DNA of 5,492 nt from assembly GCA_002440625.1 (NCBI GenBank), contig DJUV01000207.1, positions 1 through 5,492 on the forward strand, written 5' to 3'. Of the stretch, positions 1 to 5,478 are shown in pieces. The notes under the pieces are model-generated. The model was not told where the DNA came from. It saw only the letters and a list, made by a program, of their open reading frames with translations, and searched no databases. Numbering within the stretch: the stretch's first letter is position 1; each line of letters starts with the position of its first letter. This stretch comes from Rhodobacteraceae bacterium UBA6273 (GTDB lineage: Bacteria; Pseudomonadota; Alphaproteobacteria; Rhodobacterales; Rhodobacteraceae). Position numbers and translations under genes: made by a program.

Positions 1-683
1 CCTCGATCCATACCGGGGTGACACCGCAGGTCCACGGCTGCACCGGCAATGGCAATGTCTTCCGCCTGAAGGAACCGGATGTGTTTTCCGAGGTGCGGAA
101 GGCGGGCGGCGTTACCGGGGCGGTGGCGCATTCCTTCTGGTCGCAGTTCTTCAATCGGCACCCTTTCGACATGGTGCGCGACATCGAGTATGACGAGCCG
201 GAGAGCACTACGATCAACCACGGCCGCTTCCACACCATGACCGGCTATGGTGACATCAACCAGATGACACCTTCTGACGTGGACCTCTTCGCCACGCTGA
301 CATCACTGGCGGGACGGTTCGGGCTGAACTACGGGATGCTGCATACCTGCACGCTCGATAGCATGGGCCACCGCTTCTACCACGACTGCGAGGAGATGGA
401 CCACGCCTGCTACGTCATGGACGAGATGCTGGGGCCGTTCATCCCGCGCTGGCGGGCGATGGGATACGAGGTCATCGTGACCGCCGATCACGGTCAGGAC
501 GCGCGCGGCCATCACGGCGGCACCGGCGAGGACCAGCAGGACTTCGCGCTTTACTATTTCGGCGAGGGGCAGGGGCCGGGGAAGGACGTCCTTCTGGACC
601 AGCTTCAGCTAGCGCCGACGATCCTGTCGCGGCTCGGTGCGCCGATCCCGAAGACGATGAAGGCGAAGCCGTTCCTGAAGTAG
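1..683 (+). CDS. Alkaline phosphatase superfamily phosphodiesterase (NPP type), C-terminal part, cut by window edge
   Basis: The frame is open to the left edge (first full codon at 3), so the N-terminus, including the expected Thr/Ser nucleophile, is outside the window; the GTG at 18 is internal. Numbering from that codon, the visible part begins with a region resembling the T-G-x-x-P-x-x-H-G-x-x-G-N stretch that follows the nucleophile in nucleotide pyrophosphatase/phosphodiesterases. It then has D114-x3-H118 (in TLDSMGH), D157-H158 (in TADHGQ) and H165/H166 (in HHGG). These match the two-metal ligand set of the superfamily, so hydrolysis of a phosphodiester or phosphomonoester is likely. 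The substrate cannot be told from this part. The C-terminal QLAPTIL stretch resembles the usual ending of the family, so the protein looks complete at its 3' end. It converges on the Fe-S scaffold-type gene with only 3 bp between stop codons. The superfamily assignment is firm; a relative such as a phosphonoacetate hydrolase-like enzyme is possible. Confidence 0.85.
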   Translation, partial: SIHTGVTPQVHGCTGNGNVFRLKEPDVFSEVRKAGGVTGAVAHSFWSQFFNRHPFDMVRDIEYDEPESTTINHGRFHTMTGYGDINQMTPSDVDLFATLTSLAGRFGLNYGMLHTCTLDSMGHRFYHDCEEMDHACYVMDEMLGPFIPRWRAMGYEVIVTADHGQDARGHHGGTGEDQQDFALYYFGEGQGPGKDVLLDQLQLAPTILSRLGAPIPKTMKAKPFLK

Positions 684-686
684 CGC

Positions 687-1130
687 CTAAGCCGCCGCTT
701 CGGCCTCGGCCATCGCCTCGGCGGTGGCTTCGAGCGTGAGGAGGATCGAGGCGTGGCGGTTCTTGTAGTCGCGCGCCGGTTCCAGCACCTCATAGCCGGT
801 GAAGGGGGCGGCGGGCGGCGGAGCGCCGTCCTTCAGCATGGCGCGCAACTCGTCGCGGGCCTTTTCGACCTCCGCCCGCGTCCGGCCGATCATGTGGCTG
901 CCGGCAATGGCGGCGGAGGCCTGACCAAGGGCGCAGGCCTTCACGTCCTGACCGTAATCGGCGATCCGTCCGTCAGCCACGGTCACGTCGACGGTGACGG
1001 TGGAGCCGCAGAGCGGCGAGCGCTTCCGGACCGTGGCTGTCGGATGATCGAGCCGCTTCGCATGGGGAATATCCGCCGCCAGCGCAAGGATGCGCTGCGA
1101 GTAGAGCTTGATAAGGTCGTTGTCGCTCAT
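687..1130 (-). CDS. NifU/IscU-like (SufU-type) Fe-S cluster scaffold-family protein with altered ligand residues
   Basis: The product is 147 residues, the usual length for SufU-type proteins. SufU/IscU proteins bind zinc or a nascent Fe-S cluster through three Cys and one Asp. Here the first Cys is present (C41 in SPLCGST), but the Asp that normally follows in C-G-D is Ser (S43). The second Cys is present (C66 in VKACALGQ), and the third Cys position near the C-terminus appears as His (H126 in NRHASIL, where SufU has K-C-A-T-L). Fold membership is clear, but a classical scaffold role is uncertain; it may bind metal differently or act as an accessory protein. The C-terminal tail is Ala/Glu rich. 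The start at 1130 is chosen because GGGGAA lies 4 nt upstream (1135-1140) and family similarity begins there; the upstream open frame runs antisense through hisI. No suf or isc genes are adjacent. It is divergent from hisI. Confidence 0.85.
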   Translation of the reverse strand: MSDNDLIKLYSQRILALAADIPHAKRLDHPTATVRKRSPLCGSTVTVDVTVADGRIADYGQDVKACALGQASAAIAGSHMIGRTRAEVEKARDELRAMLKDGAPPPAAPFTGYEVLEPARDYKNRHASILLTLEATAEAMAEAEAAA

Positions 1131-1193
1131 GTCTTTCCCCGGATGGGCTTTGCCCCTAGATAGGACGGCTGAGACAGCTTGGAAAGGTGCGAC
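1131..1193. promoter_or_regulatory. Divergent upstream region between scaffold-type gene and hisI, with weak promoter candidates
   Basis: These 63 bp must hold the upstream signals of both genes unless either is read from further away. On the + strand, TTTCCC (1134-1139) and TAGATA (1157-1162) are 17 bp apart, which would leave a leader of about 25 nt before hisI. On the - strand, TTTCCA (complement of 1180-1185) and TATCTA (complement of 1157-1162) are also 17 bp apart. Each hexamer matches the sigma-70 consensus at only 3 or 4 of 6 positions, so these are guesses from spacing. A short GGGC-TTT-GCCC hairpin lies at 1145-1155. Confidence 0.3.
1181..1187 (+). promoter_or_regulatory. Ribosome binding site of hisI
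   Basis: GGAAAGG ends 6 nt before the ATG at 1194. This spacing selects that ATG over an in-frame TTG at 1179 that lies upstream of the site. Confidence 0.7.
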
Positions 1194-1553
1194 ATGGGCT
1201 TCGATCCCGCGACATTGGCCTACGACAGCCGTGGCCTCATTCCGGTCGTGGCGCAGGATCATGCCTCGGGCGAGGTGTTGATGGTCGCCTGGATGAATGC
1301 CGAAGCCGTGGCGCGGACGGTTGAGACCGGGCGCGTCACCTACTGGTCGCGGTCGCGGGCGGCCTTCTGGGTCAAGGGCGAGACCTCGGGCCATGTGCAA
1401 CGGTTGGTGGAACTGCGGGTGGACTGCGACAGGGATTGCCTTCTGGCGCTTGTCGAGCAGGAGGGCCCGGCCTGTCACACCAACCGGCGGTCGTGCTTCT
1501 ATACAGCCGTGCGGAGCGAGGAAGAGGTCGAGATTCTGCGGCCCGAGGCGTAG
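1194..1553 (+). CDS. hisI: Phosphoribosyl-AMP cyclohydrolase
   Basis: HisI opens the adenine ring of phosphoribosyl-AMP, the third step of histidine biosynthesis, in the cytosol. The 119-residue product is a single-domain HisI, without the HisE pyrophosphohydrolase domain fused in enterobacteria. Visible family motifs are VAWMNAEA (31-38), TYWSRSR (49-55) and the Mg2+-binding D77-C78-D79-x-D81 cluster. The zinc cysteines expected from the family are C78, C94 (in ACHT) and C101 (in SCF). All key residues are present, so it should be active. The ATG at 1194 is preceded by GGAAAGG at good spacing. No other his gene is in the window, so hisI is outside a his operon here. It is divergent from the scaffold-type gene and convergent with gluQ, with a stem-loop just after its stop. 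Confidence 0.96.
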   Translation: MGFDPATLAYDSRGLIPVVAQDHASGEVLMVAWMNAEAVARTVETGRVTYWSRSRAAFWVKGETSGHVQRLVELRVDCDRDCLLALVEQEGPACHTNRRSCFYTAVRSEEEVEILRPEA

Positions 1554-1554
1554 C

Positions 1555-1586
1555 GGCATCGGCGGATGCCTCCGGCGGAGGTATTT
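1555..1586 (+). terminator. Overlapping stem-loops after hisI; probable terminator, resembles a Rhodobacteraceae repeat
   Basis: Two perfect or near-perfect hairpins share bases. The first is GGCATC (1555-1560) with GATGCC (1565-1570) and a 4-nt loop. The second is ATGCCTCC (1566-1573) with GGAGGTAT (1577-1584), a 3-nt loop and one G-T pair, followed by TTT at 1584-1586. They share 1566-1570 and cannot form together. The second, with its short U stretch, could end hisI transcription, beginning 12 nt after the stop. The U stretch is broken by C at 1587, so efficiency is uncertain. The core plus trailing TATTT and AAGATGAA resembles a small repeat I recall at gene ends in Rhodobacteraceae; I cannot verify copy number here. 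Confidence 0.6.
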
Positions 1587-1608
1587 CGGGCAAGATGAAA
1601 TTGTGAGG

Positions 1609-2451
1609 TCAGGCGAGGCCGACCATGCGGCGGATGCCCTGAGGGGTGGCGCCTTCCTCCCGGTATCTACGGATGGCGCGGGCATCGTCGCGCTTGGCGA
1701 GGCGCTTGCCCTGATCGTCGCGGATCAGAGGGTGGTGGTGGTAGGTGGGCACCGGCAGGCCGAAGAGACGCAGCAGGATCACCTGCACCGGCGTGAAGTC
1801 GAAAAGGTCCTCGCCCCGGATGACATGGGTGATTTTCTGGTCGGCATCATCGAAGGCCGAGGCAAGGAAATAGGCGACGATGTTTTCGCCCTTCCGTCCG
1901 AGGACCACGTCGCCAATGGTTGCCTTGGCGGCAGCGGCGTCGATGCGGTGGGTGCCGGCATGGGCGGGGCCGGTTTCGGCGAAGGTCAGCGCTTGGGCAT
2001 TGAGGGCGGCGAAAGCTTTCGCAATGTCAAGCCGGAGCGCATCTCCGGGTCTCCGGTCCGACATCGGCCGGTGGCGGCAGGTGCCGGGATAGACCAGATG
2101 CGGCACCCCTTCCTGCGGGGCGGAAAGTGCGGCGCGGATGTCGCCGCGGGTGCAGGAGCAGGGATAGAGGAGACCACGGGGGCCGAGGGTTTCGAGCCGG
2201 GCGTTATAGGCACCGATATGGTCGGACTGGCGGTGTATCGGGCCGTCCCATTTGAGGTCGAGCCAGGCAATGTCTTCACGGATCAAGGCCTCCCACTCGG
2301 GCTTCGATCGTTCGAGATCGGTGTCCTCCATCCTGAGAAGGAACGCGCCACCCTCTGCCCGCGCCATGTCGTGCGCGAGAATCGCGGAATAGGCATGGCC
2401 AAGGTGAAGCGGGCCGGTCGGCGAGGGGGCGAAGCGGGTTACGAAAGCCAT
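1609..2451 (-). CDS. gluQ: Glutamyl-Q tRNA(Asp) synthetase
   Basis: GluQ-RS activates glutamate without tRNA and attaches it to the queuosine at position 34 of tRNA-Asp. The 280-residue product is the catalytic half of a GluRS-like class I synthetase with no anticodon-binding domain, the normal size for this family. It has the N-terminal [14 protein letters not shown] segment (6-19) with HLGH as the HIGH motif, RMEDTD (40-45), putative zinc ligands C98 and C100 (YPCSC), Y121 and C125 (VYPGTC), RGED (212-215), and KRLAKRD (249-255) as the KMSKS counterpart. The length and the zinc site distinguish it from full GluRS. Its ATG lies inside trmFO codons 440-441, giving a 13-bp overlap. No Shine-Dalgarno sequence is visible upstream, so translation probably depends on coupling to trmFO. 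It is convergent with hisI. Confidence 0.95.
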   Translation of the reverse strand: MAFVTRFAPSPTGPLHLGHAYSAILAHDMARAEGGAFLLRMEDTDLERSKPEWEALIREDIAWLDLKWDGPIHRQSDHIGAYNARLETLGPRGLLYPCSCTRGDIRAALSAPQEGVPHLVYPGTCRHRPMSDRRPGDALRLDIAKAFAALNAQALTFAETGPAHAGTHRIDAAAAKATIGDVVLGRKGENIVAYFLASAFDDADQKITHVIRGEDLFDFTPVQVILLRLFGLPVPTYHHHPLIRDDQGKRLAKRDDARAIRRYREEGATPQGIRRMVGLA

Positions 2452-3770
2452 TCGGTGAAGGCGGCCTTGGCGCGGTCGGTATAGGCCTTGTAGCGGTCCT
2501 TCCGGCCCCGGCGCCCGCCCTTGGCGTCGATCGGGGGAAAGAGGCCGAAGTTGACGTTCATCGGCTGGAAGGTCTTGGCCTCTGCCCCGCCGGTGATGTG
2601 GGTGACGAGCGCGCCCATCGCGGTTTCGGGCGGCGGCGGGGCAATGTCCTGCCCGAGGATTTCGGCGGCGGCCATGCGACCGGCGAGGAGCCCCATGGCG
2701 GCACTTTCGACATAACCTTCGACGCCGGTGATCTGGCCGGCGAAACGGATATGCGGGTGCGACTTCAGCCGCATCCTGTCATCAAGAAGCGTCGGCGAGT
2801 TGATGAAGGTGTTGCGGTGGATGCCGCCGAGCCGGGCGAAGCTTGCCTCTTGCAGGCCGGGGATCAGGCGGAAGATATCGGTCTGGGCACCGTATTTCAT
2901 CTTGGTCTGGAAGCCGACAATATTGAAGAGCGTGCCAAGCTTGTTGTCGCGGCGGAGCTGCACCACGGCATAGGGCTTCACCTCTGGCCGGTGGGTGTTC
3001 GTCAGGCCCACCGGCTTCATCGGGCCGAAGCGCAGGGTTTCGCGGCCACGTTCGGCCATGACCTCGATCGGCAGGCAGCCGTCGAAATACTTCGCTGTCT
3101 CGCCCTCGCGGAATTCGGCCTTGTCGGCGGCAAGAAGGGCGTCGACGAAGGCCTCATACTCCGCCTTGTCCATCGGGCAGTTGAGATAGGCGGTGCGCTC
3201 TTCCTCCGTCTCGCCCTTGTCATAGCGCGACTGCATCCAGGCGACCGACATGTCGACGCTTTCGGCATAGACGATGGGGGCGATGGCGTCGAAGAAGGCC
3301 AGTTGATCGGCGCCAGTCGCGGTGCGGATTGCTTCGGCAAGGGTGCCAGAGGTCAGGGGGCCGGTGGCGATGATCCAGTGGCCGTCGGTCGGCAGGCTGG
3401 TGATCTCGCCAGGGGCGATCTCGATCAGCGGATGCTGTCGCAGTTCCGCCGTCACCGCCTCGGCGAAGGGATCGCGGTCGACGGCCAGGGCGCCGCCGGC
3501 GGGAAGGCGGTGGCGGTCGGCCATGCCGATGACGAGGCCTTGGGCCGCGCGCATCTCCCAGTGCAGAAGCCCGACGGCATTCTGTTCGTCGTCATCCGAG
3601 CGGAATGAGTTGGAACAGACCATCTCGGCCATGAACCCCGTGCGATGGGCGAAGGTGCCGACGGCGGGTCGCATTTCGTGGATGGTGACCGGAACGCCGA
3701 GGCTTGCCGCCTGCCAGGCCGCTTCCGACCCGGCCATGCCGCCGCCGATGATGTGAAGCCGTTTGTCCAT
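2439..3770 (-). CDS. trmFO: Methylenetetrahydrofolate--tRNA-(uracil-5-)-methyltransferase TrmFO
   Basis: TrmFO is an FAD enzyme that makes m5U at position 54 in the T-loop of tRNA, taking the carbon from 5,10-methylene-THF and using NAD(P)H, rather than SAM as TrmA does. The product is 443 residues, normal for the family. Visible parts are the N-terminal FAD-binding [13 protein letters not shown] (7-19), E32-M-R-P, the [10 protein letters not shown] segment (50-59) with C52, and [10 protein letters not shown] (229-238) with C232. C52 and C232 correspond in context to the two functional cysteines of Bacillus TrmFO. The conserved NVNFGLFPP lies at 405-413, and a basic C-terminal segment RRGRKDRYK at 420-428. 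The ATG at 3770 sits directly before the FAD motif, as in homologues; the open frame continues 56 codons upstream but is low-complexity and overlaps the next gene. No strong Shine-Dalgarno is visible. It overlaps gluQ downstream by 13 bp. Confidence 0.96.
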   Translation of the reverse strand: MDKRLHIIGGGMAGSEAAWQAASLGVPVTIHEMRPAVGTFAHRTGFMAEMVCSNSFRSDDDEQNAVGLLHWEMRAAQGLVIGMADRHRLPAGGALAVDRDPFAEAVTAELRQHPLIEIAPGEITSLPTDGHWIIATGPLTSGTLAEAIRTATGADQLAFFDAIAPIVYAESVDMSVAWMQSRYDKGETEEERTAYLNCPMDKAEYEAFVDALLAADKAEFREGETAKYFDGCLPIEVMAERGRETLRFGPMKPVGLTNTHRPEVKPYAVVQLRRDNKLGTLFNIVGFQTKMKYGAQTDIFRLIPGLQEASFARLGGIHRNTFINSPTLLDDRMRLKSHPHIRFAGQITGVEGYVESAAMGLLAGRMAAAEILGQDIAPPPPETAMGALVTHITGGAEAKTFQPMNVNFGLFPPIDAKGGRRGRKDRYKAYTDRAKAAFTEWLS

Positions 3771-3802
3771 GGACCCGGATTTAGGCGGATCGCGCGGCGA
3801 TG

Positions 3803-3830
3803 GAAAGGGGGGACGCGAGGCGCCCCTTTC
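3803..3830 (-). terminator. Hairpin between DoxX-like gene and trmFO; weak terminator or mRNA processing structure
   Basis: GAAAGGGG (3803-3810) and CCCCTTTC (3823-3830) are exact inverted repeats. The stem can extend by CGC/GCG (3814-3816 with 3820-3822) past a 3-nt bulge, leaving a 3-nt loop. One arm overlaps the stop codon of the DoxX-like gene. No U run follows on either strand, so it is not a textbook intrinsic terminator. It may attenuate read-through into trmFO or protect an upstream 3' end. Confidence 0.45.
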
Positions 3831-4386
3831 AGGAGGCGAGCGCCAGATCGGGATCGTCGCGGAAGATGTTGTCGCCGGGGGCTGGACTCTCAGTCGAGGC
3901 GACGAGGTGAAGGCCGGGCGCGGCCCGGGCAGTGACAAGCCGGCGCGGGGTGACGATGCGCGTGGGCGTGACGTGGCGCACCTTGCGCGACCAGCGGAAT
4001 GCGGTGCGGCGGTTCGCGGCGCGGGGAAGCGTCTGGGTATAGGTCAGAATCAGGGCGCCGATCAGTGCCAGATCGCGCCAGAACCCTTCGAGATTGCCGG
4101 TGCCGACATTCTCGATATAGCTCGACCAGAAGAGCACCGTCGCGAGGATCAGCGCCGACAGGCGCAGCCACACCCCGATGAGGACGAGATAGGCGGCGGC
4201 GAAGACAATCCCGGTGCTTGCGGCATCGGCATAGGGCTCGGGCAGGATTGGTTCGGTCAGGGGCAGGGCGCCGGTGCCGGGAATGAGGCCGAGTGCCACC
4301 GCGAGGAAATAGGAGGCTATCACGATACGGACGAGGTTCTGCCCGCTCTGGCTGAGATTCCGGTCTTCGGTGCGGCGCTTCGGCAT
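3829..4386 (-). CDS. DoxX-like four-helix inner-membrane protein
   Basis: The product is 185 residues. Four hydrophobic segments are visible at about 18-38, 57-72, 74-90 and 103-119. The arrangement matches the DoxX protein encoded just upstream: an [11 protein letters not shown] opening helix, a helix pair with a short IGVWLRL turn, an E/N-containing junction, then [13 protein letters not shown], comparable to MKNLAIAGGLLLL in the other protein. This makes DoxX-family membership likely, though divergent. After the last helix comes a 65-residue tail, strongly basic at 122-154 and acidic at the end ([11 protein letters not shown]), presumably cytoplasmic. The function is not known; DoxX proteins are small membrane proteins linked in some bacteria to thiol and oxidative-stress systems. 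The ATG at 4386 has AAGGAA 7 nt upstream (4394-4399). It may be co-transcribed with trmFO, 58 bp away, if the intervening hairpin is leaky. Confidence 0.8.
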   Translation of the reverse strand: MPKRRTEDRNLSQSGQNLVRIVIASYFLAVALGLIPGTGALPLTEPILPEPYADAASTGIVFAAAYLVLIGVWLRLSALILATVLFWSSYIENVGTGNLEGFWRDLALIGALILTYTQTLPRAANRRTAFRWSRKVRHVTPTRIVTPRRLVTARAAPGLHLVASTESPAPGDNIFRDDPDLALAS

Positions 4387-4457
4387 GGCGAGGTTCCTTC
4401 GCAGTGCAGCAAGGGGGCAACCGTGACAACTCGCAAGCCGAACAACTCTCGGTAAGT

Positions 4458-4497
4458 GAAGTGTTAACCTTCAAATCGACCAGAAGTTGTAACCTTC
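4458..4497. repeat. Pair of 15-bp imperfect direct repeats upstream of the DoxX-like gene; possible operator
   Basis: GAAGTGTTAACCTTC (4458-4472) and GAAGTTGTAACCTTC (4483-4497) differ at two adjacent positions only. Their starts are 25 bp apart. Each unit begins GAAG and ends CTTC, so each is itself partly palindromic. They lie about 72 to 111 bp upstream of the ATG at 4386, in the only AT-richer part of the gap, as expected of binding sites for a dimeric regulator. The regulator is unknown, and I found no convincing -35/-10 pair beside them. Confidence 0.5.
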
Positions 4498-4534
4498 GCG
4501 GCGAGATCAAGGATTCTCGGCCCCGGTTCCGCAC

Positions 4535-4556
4535 CGATCCCTGGCTCGAGGGGTCG
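4535..4556 (+). other. Isolated 8-bp stem-loop in the intergenic gap
   Basis: CGATCCCT (4535-4542) pairs with AGGGGTCG (4549-4556) around a 6-nt loop, with one U-G pair when read as + strand RNA. On the - strand the same position is a C-A mismatch, so the structure favours + strand RNA. No U run follows and no + strand gene is recognised next to it. Its role is unknown. The rest of 4387-4576 holds the repeat pair and the ribosome binding site of the gene at 4386 and no credible gene. Confidence 0.3.
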
Positions 4557-4576
4557 ATAGATGCCTGTGCGGCAAC

Positions 4577-4603
4577 AAAAAGGGCACAGCGTCAGCCATG
4601 CCC
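4577..4603 (-). terminator. Rho-independent terminator of doxX
   Basis: Read on the - strand, GGGCATGGC (4603-4595) pairs with GCTGTGCCC (4590-4582) over nine positions, two of them G-U, around the 4-nt loop TGAC. Five U follow (4581-4577). It begins 26 nt after the doxX stop codon. This is a textbook intrinsic terminator and should separate doxX from the DoxX-like gene downstream. Confidence 0.85.
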
Positions 4604-4629
4604 CTGTTGTCGTTCTGCGGTGGTCCCGT

Positions 4630-5034
4630 TCAGGCGAGCGACGCGGACTTGCGGCCGAGAAGCGCATCCACCGAATAGACCCCGGCACCCTGGGCGGCGA
4701 GGAGAAGAAGGCCGCCGGCGATGGCAAGGTTCTTCATGAACATGATCATCTGCATCTGGTCCGCCGGGACGAAGTGGAACATCAGCGCCGATAGAAGCGA
4801 GAAGCCGGCGAGCGCCAGTGCCACCGGGCGGGTGAAGGCGCCGACGAGGATGGCGAGACCGCCCAGGAATTCGAGCGCGATGGTCGGCCAGGCGAAGATC
4901 GCCGGCACACCGCCGGAGGTCATGTAGCCGGTGAAGCCGGCAACGTCCCCAAGCTTGCCGTAGCCCGAGATGATGAAGAGAATGCTGATAAGGATGCGCG
5001 CCAGAAGGGTCGCGCTGGACGTGAGCTGGGACAT
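4630..5034 (-). CDS. DoxX family inner-membrane protein
   Basis: The 134-residue product has the standard DoxX plan and length. There is an N-terminal helix with the family-like ARILISILFIISGYGKL (12-28), a loop with FTGYM and GVP, and paired helices at about 50-66 and 70-88. The last helix follows MKNLAIAGGLLLLAAQG (100-116). DoxX in Mycobacterium tuberculosis joins SodA and the thiosulfate sulfurtransferase SseA in a membrane redox complex; in proteobacteria the role of most members is undefined, and no partner gene of that kind is in this window. The ATG at 5034 has GGAG 6 nt upstream (5041-5044). A small 5-bp hairpin (5051-5066) lies in the probable leader. A strong terminator follows the gene, so it is either monocistronic or the last gene of a unit with the 69-residue protein upstream. 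Confidence 0.92.
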   Translation of the reverse strand: MSQLTSSATLLARILISILFIISGYGKLGDVAGFTGYMTSGGVPAIFAWPTIALEFLGGLAILVGAFTRPVALALAGFSLLSALMFHFVPADQMQMIMFMKNLAIAGGLLLLAAQGAGVYSVDALLGRKSASLA

Positions 5035-5050
5035 CGTGATCTCCGTGTCA

Positions 5051-5066
5051 GCGCCGTTCTTGGCGC
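5051..5066 (-). other. Small stem-loop in the doxX leader
   Basis: GCGCC (5051-5055) and GGCGC (5062-5066) are exact inverted repeats with a 6-nt loop, 6 bp upstream of the ribosome binding site of doxX. The stem is only 5 bp, and chance occurrence in GC-rich DNA is likely. The rest of 5067-5126 shows no clear promoter. Confidence 0.25.
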
Positions 5067-5126
5067 AGTCGGGGATCTACTCCAGTTCACCGGATCGGGA
5101 TAGGCGGAATTCCAAACAGGTGATGT

Positions 5127-5154
5127 GCGGGCGCGCGCAGATCGCTGCGCCCGC
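5127..5154 (-). terminator. Strong GC-rich hairpin after the 69-residue protein gene
   Basis: GCGGGCGC (5127-5134) and GCGCCCGC (5147-5154) are exact inverted repeats. Alternatively GCGCAG (5135-5140) pairs with CTGCGC (5145-5150) around a 4-nt loop, with the outer bases pairing past a bulge. It begins 6 nt after the stop codon of the small gene on the - strand. No U run follows, so it may be a weak or Rho-assisted terminator or a 3'-end stabiliser rather than a classical one. Confidence 0.45.
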
Positions 5155-5160
5155 GCGGCG

Positions 5161-5370
5161 TCAGAAATTGACGCTCATGTCGATGTCGCGGAGATAGTCC
5201 TTGTCGATGCCCTTGGGGGCATCGGGCAGGGTGCGTTCTTCCTGCGGGGCATAGCGGAGGCTGATGAAGGCTGCATGCAGTTTGTCGCCGAGCGCCATGA
5301 GGCCGGACAGGATCGCCGGAGCCTCTGCTGCCGGCGTGCCGTGCGACAGGGTGTAATCGGATTGCGTCAT
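5161..5370 (-). CDS. Small hypothetical protein, 69 residues
   Basis: I do not recognise this protein. It has a polar N-terminus, a probable amphipathic helix at about 15-38 (AEAPAILSGLMALGDKLHAAF), then a charged, Pro-containing stretch (APQEERTLPDAPKG) and a C-terminal DKDYLRDIDMSVNF. There is no signal peptide, membrane helix, cysteine or known metal motif, so a soluble cytosolic protein is most likely. Support for it being real: GGGGAGA (5378-5384) lies 7 nt before the ATG at 5370, composition is protein-like, it lies in the same orientation as its neighbours, and a hairpin follows the stop. It is 126 bp upstream of doxX and could share a transcript if the hairpin does not terminate. Confidence 0.65.
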   Translation of the reverse strand: MTQSDYTLSHGTPAAEAPAILSGLMALGDKLHAAFISLRYAPQEERTLPDAPKGIDKDYLRDIDMSVNF

Positions 5371-5377
5371 GGGTCAG

Positions 5378-5384
5378 TCTCCCC
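5378..5384 (-). promoter_or_regulatory. Ribosome binding site of the 69-residue protein gene
   Basis: GGGGAGA on the - strand is 7 nt before the ATG at 5370. It supports that start over an overlapping - strand frame that begins further upstream at 5398. Confidence 0.6.
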
Positions 5385-5401
5385 TCAACTATTCGCATCA
5401 G

Positions 5402-5433
5402 GACCGGATCTTGCCGTGGTGGTCGGACCGGTC
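5402..5433 (-). promoter_or_regulatory. Inverted/direct GACCGG repeats upstream of the small gene
   Basis: GACCGG (5402-5407) is an inverted repeat with CCGGTC (5428-5433). GGACCGG also occurs as a direct repeat at 5401-5407 and 5425-5431, and the right copy forms the palindrome GACCGGTC (5426-5433). It lies about 30 to 65 bp upstream of the ATG at 5370, so it could be an operator or a leader stem-loop. No convincing promoter hexamers are seen next to it. Confidence 0.35.
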
Positions 5434-5457
5434 TTGAGCTTCAACATTCGCTACAAG

Positions 5458-5478
5458 TCCTAAAAGCTCCTTAAAGGA
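5458..5478. repeat. Two 9-bp direct repeats 10 bp apart, ending in a palindrome
   Basis: TCCTAAAAG (5458-5466) and TCCTTAAAG (5468-5476) differ at one base and are one helical turn apart. The second is part of the palindrome TCCTT-A-AAGGA (5468-5478). It is AT-richer than its surroundings and close to the window edge, so it could serve the small gene to the left or an unseen gene to the right. Confidence 0.35.

Noticed and set aside
1131..1685. Open - strand frame extending the scaffold-type gene upstream by about 185 codons
   Set aside because: It runs antisense through hisI and is rich in Pro, Arg and His without family similarity; the ribosome binding site and the family-like N-terminus support the start at 1130.
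1297..2484. Long + strand open frame of 395 codons
   Set aside because: It overlaps hisI in another frame and lies antisense to gluQ, both firmly identified; long shadows are expected in GC-rich DNA.
2598..3608. Long + strand open frame of 336 codons
   Set aside because: It is antisense to trmFO, repeats Gly/His/Asp-rich shadow composition, and has no recognisable motif.
3771..3938. 56-codon N-terminal extension of trmFO
   Set aside because: It is Pro/Arg/Ser-rich, overlaps the DoxX-like gene, and known TrmFO proteins begin just before the FAD motif.
4441..4497. CtrA-type cell-cycle box (TTAA-N7-TTAA)
   Set aside because: Only one TTAA half is present; the second repeat has GTAACC, so the spaced pair is absent.
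3890..4534. - strand open frame of 214 codons
   Set aside because: It overlaps the membrane protein gene in another frame and has Arg/His/Pro-rich shadow composition; the 185-residue frame has clear membrane helices and a ribosome binding site.
4501..4560. tRNA-like fragment around GGTTCC and the CGATCCCT hairpin
   Set aside because: No cloverleaf, acceptor stem or T-loop consensus could be built.
4404..4739. Possible + strand gene in the gap before doxX
   Set aside because: Arg-rich composition, runs through the terminator and antisense into doxX; no motif.
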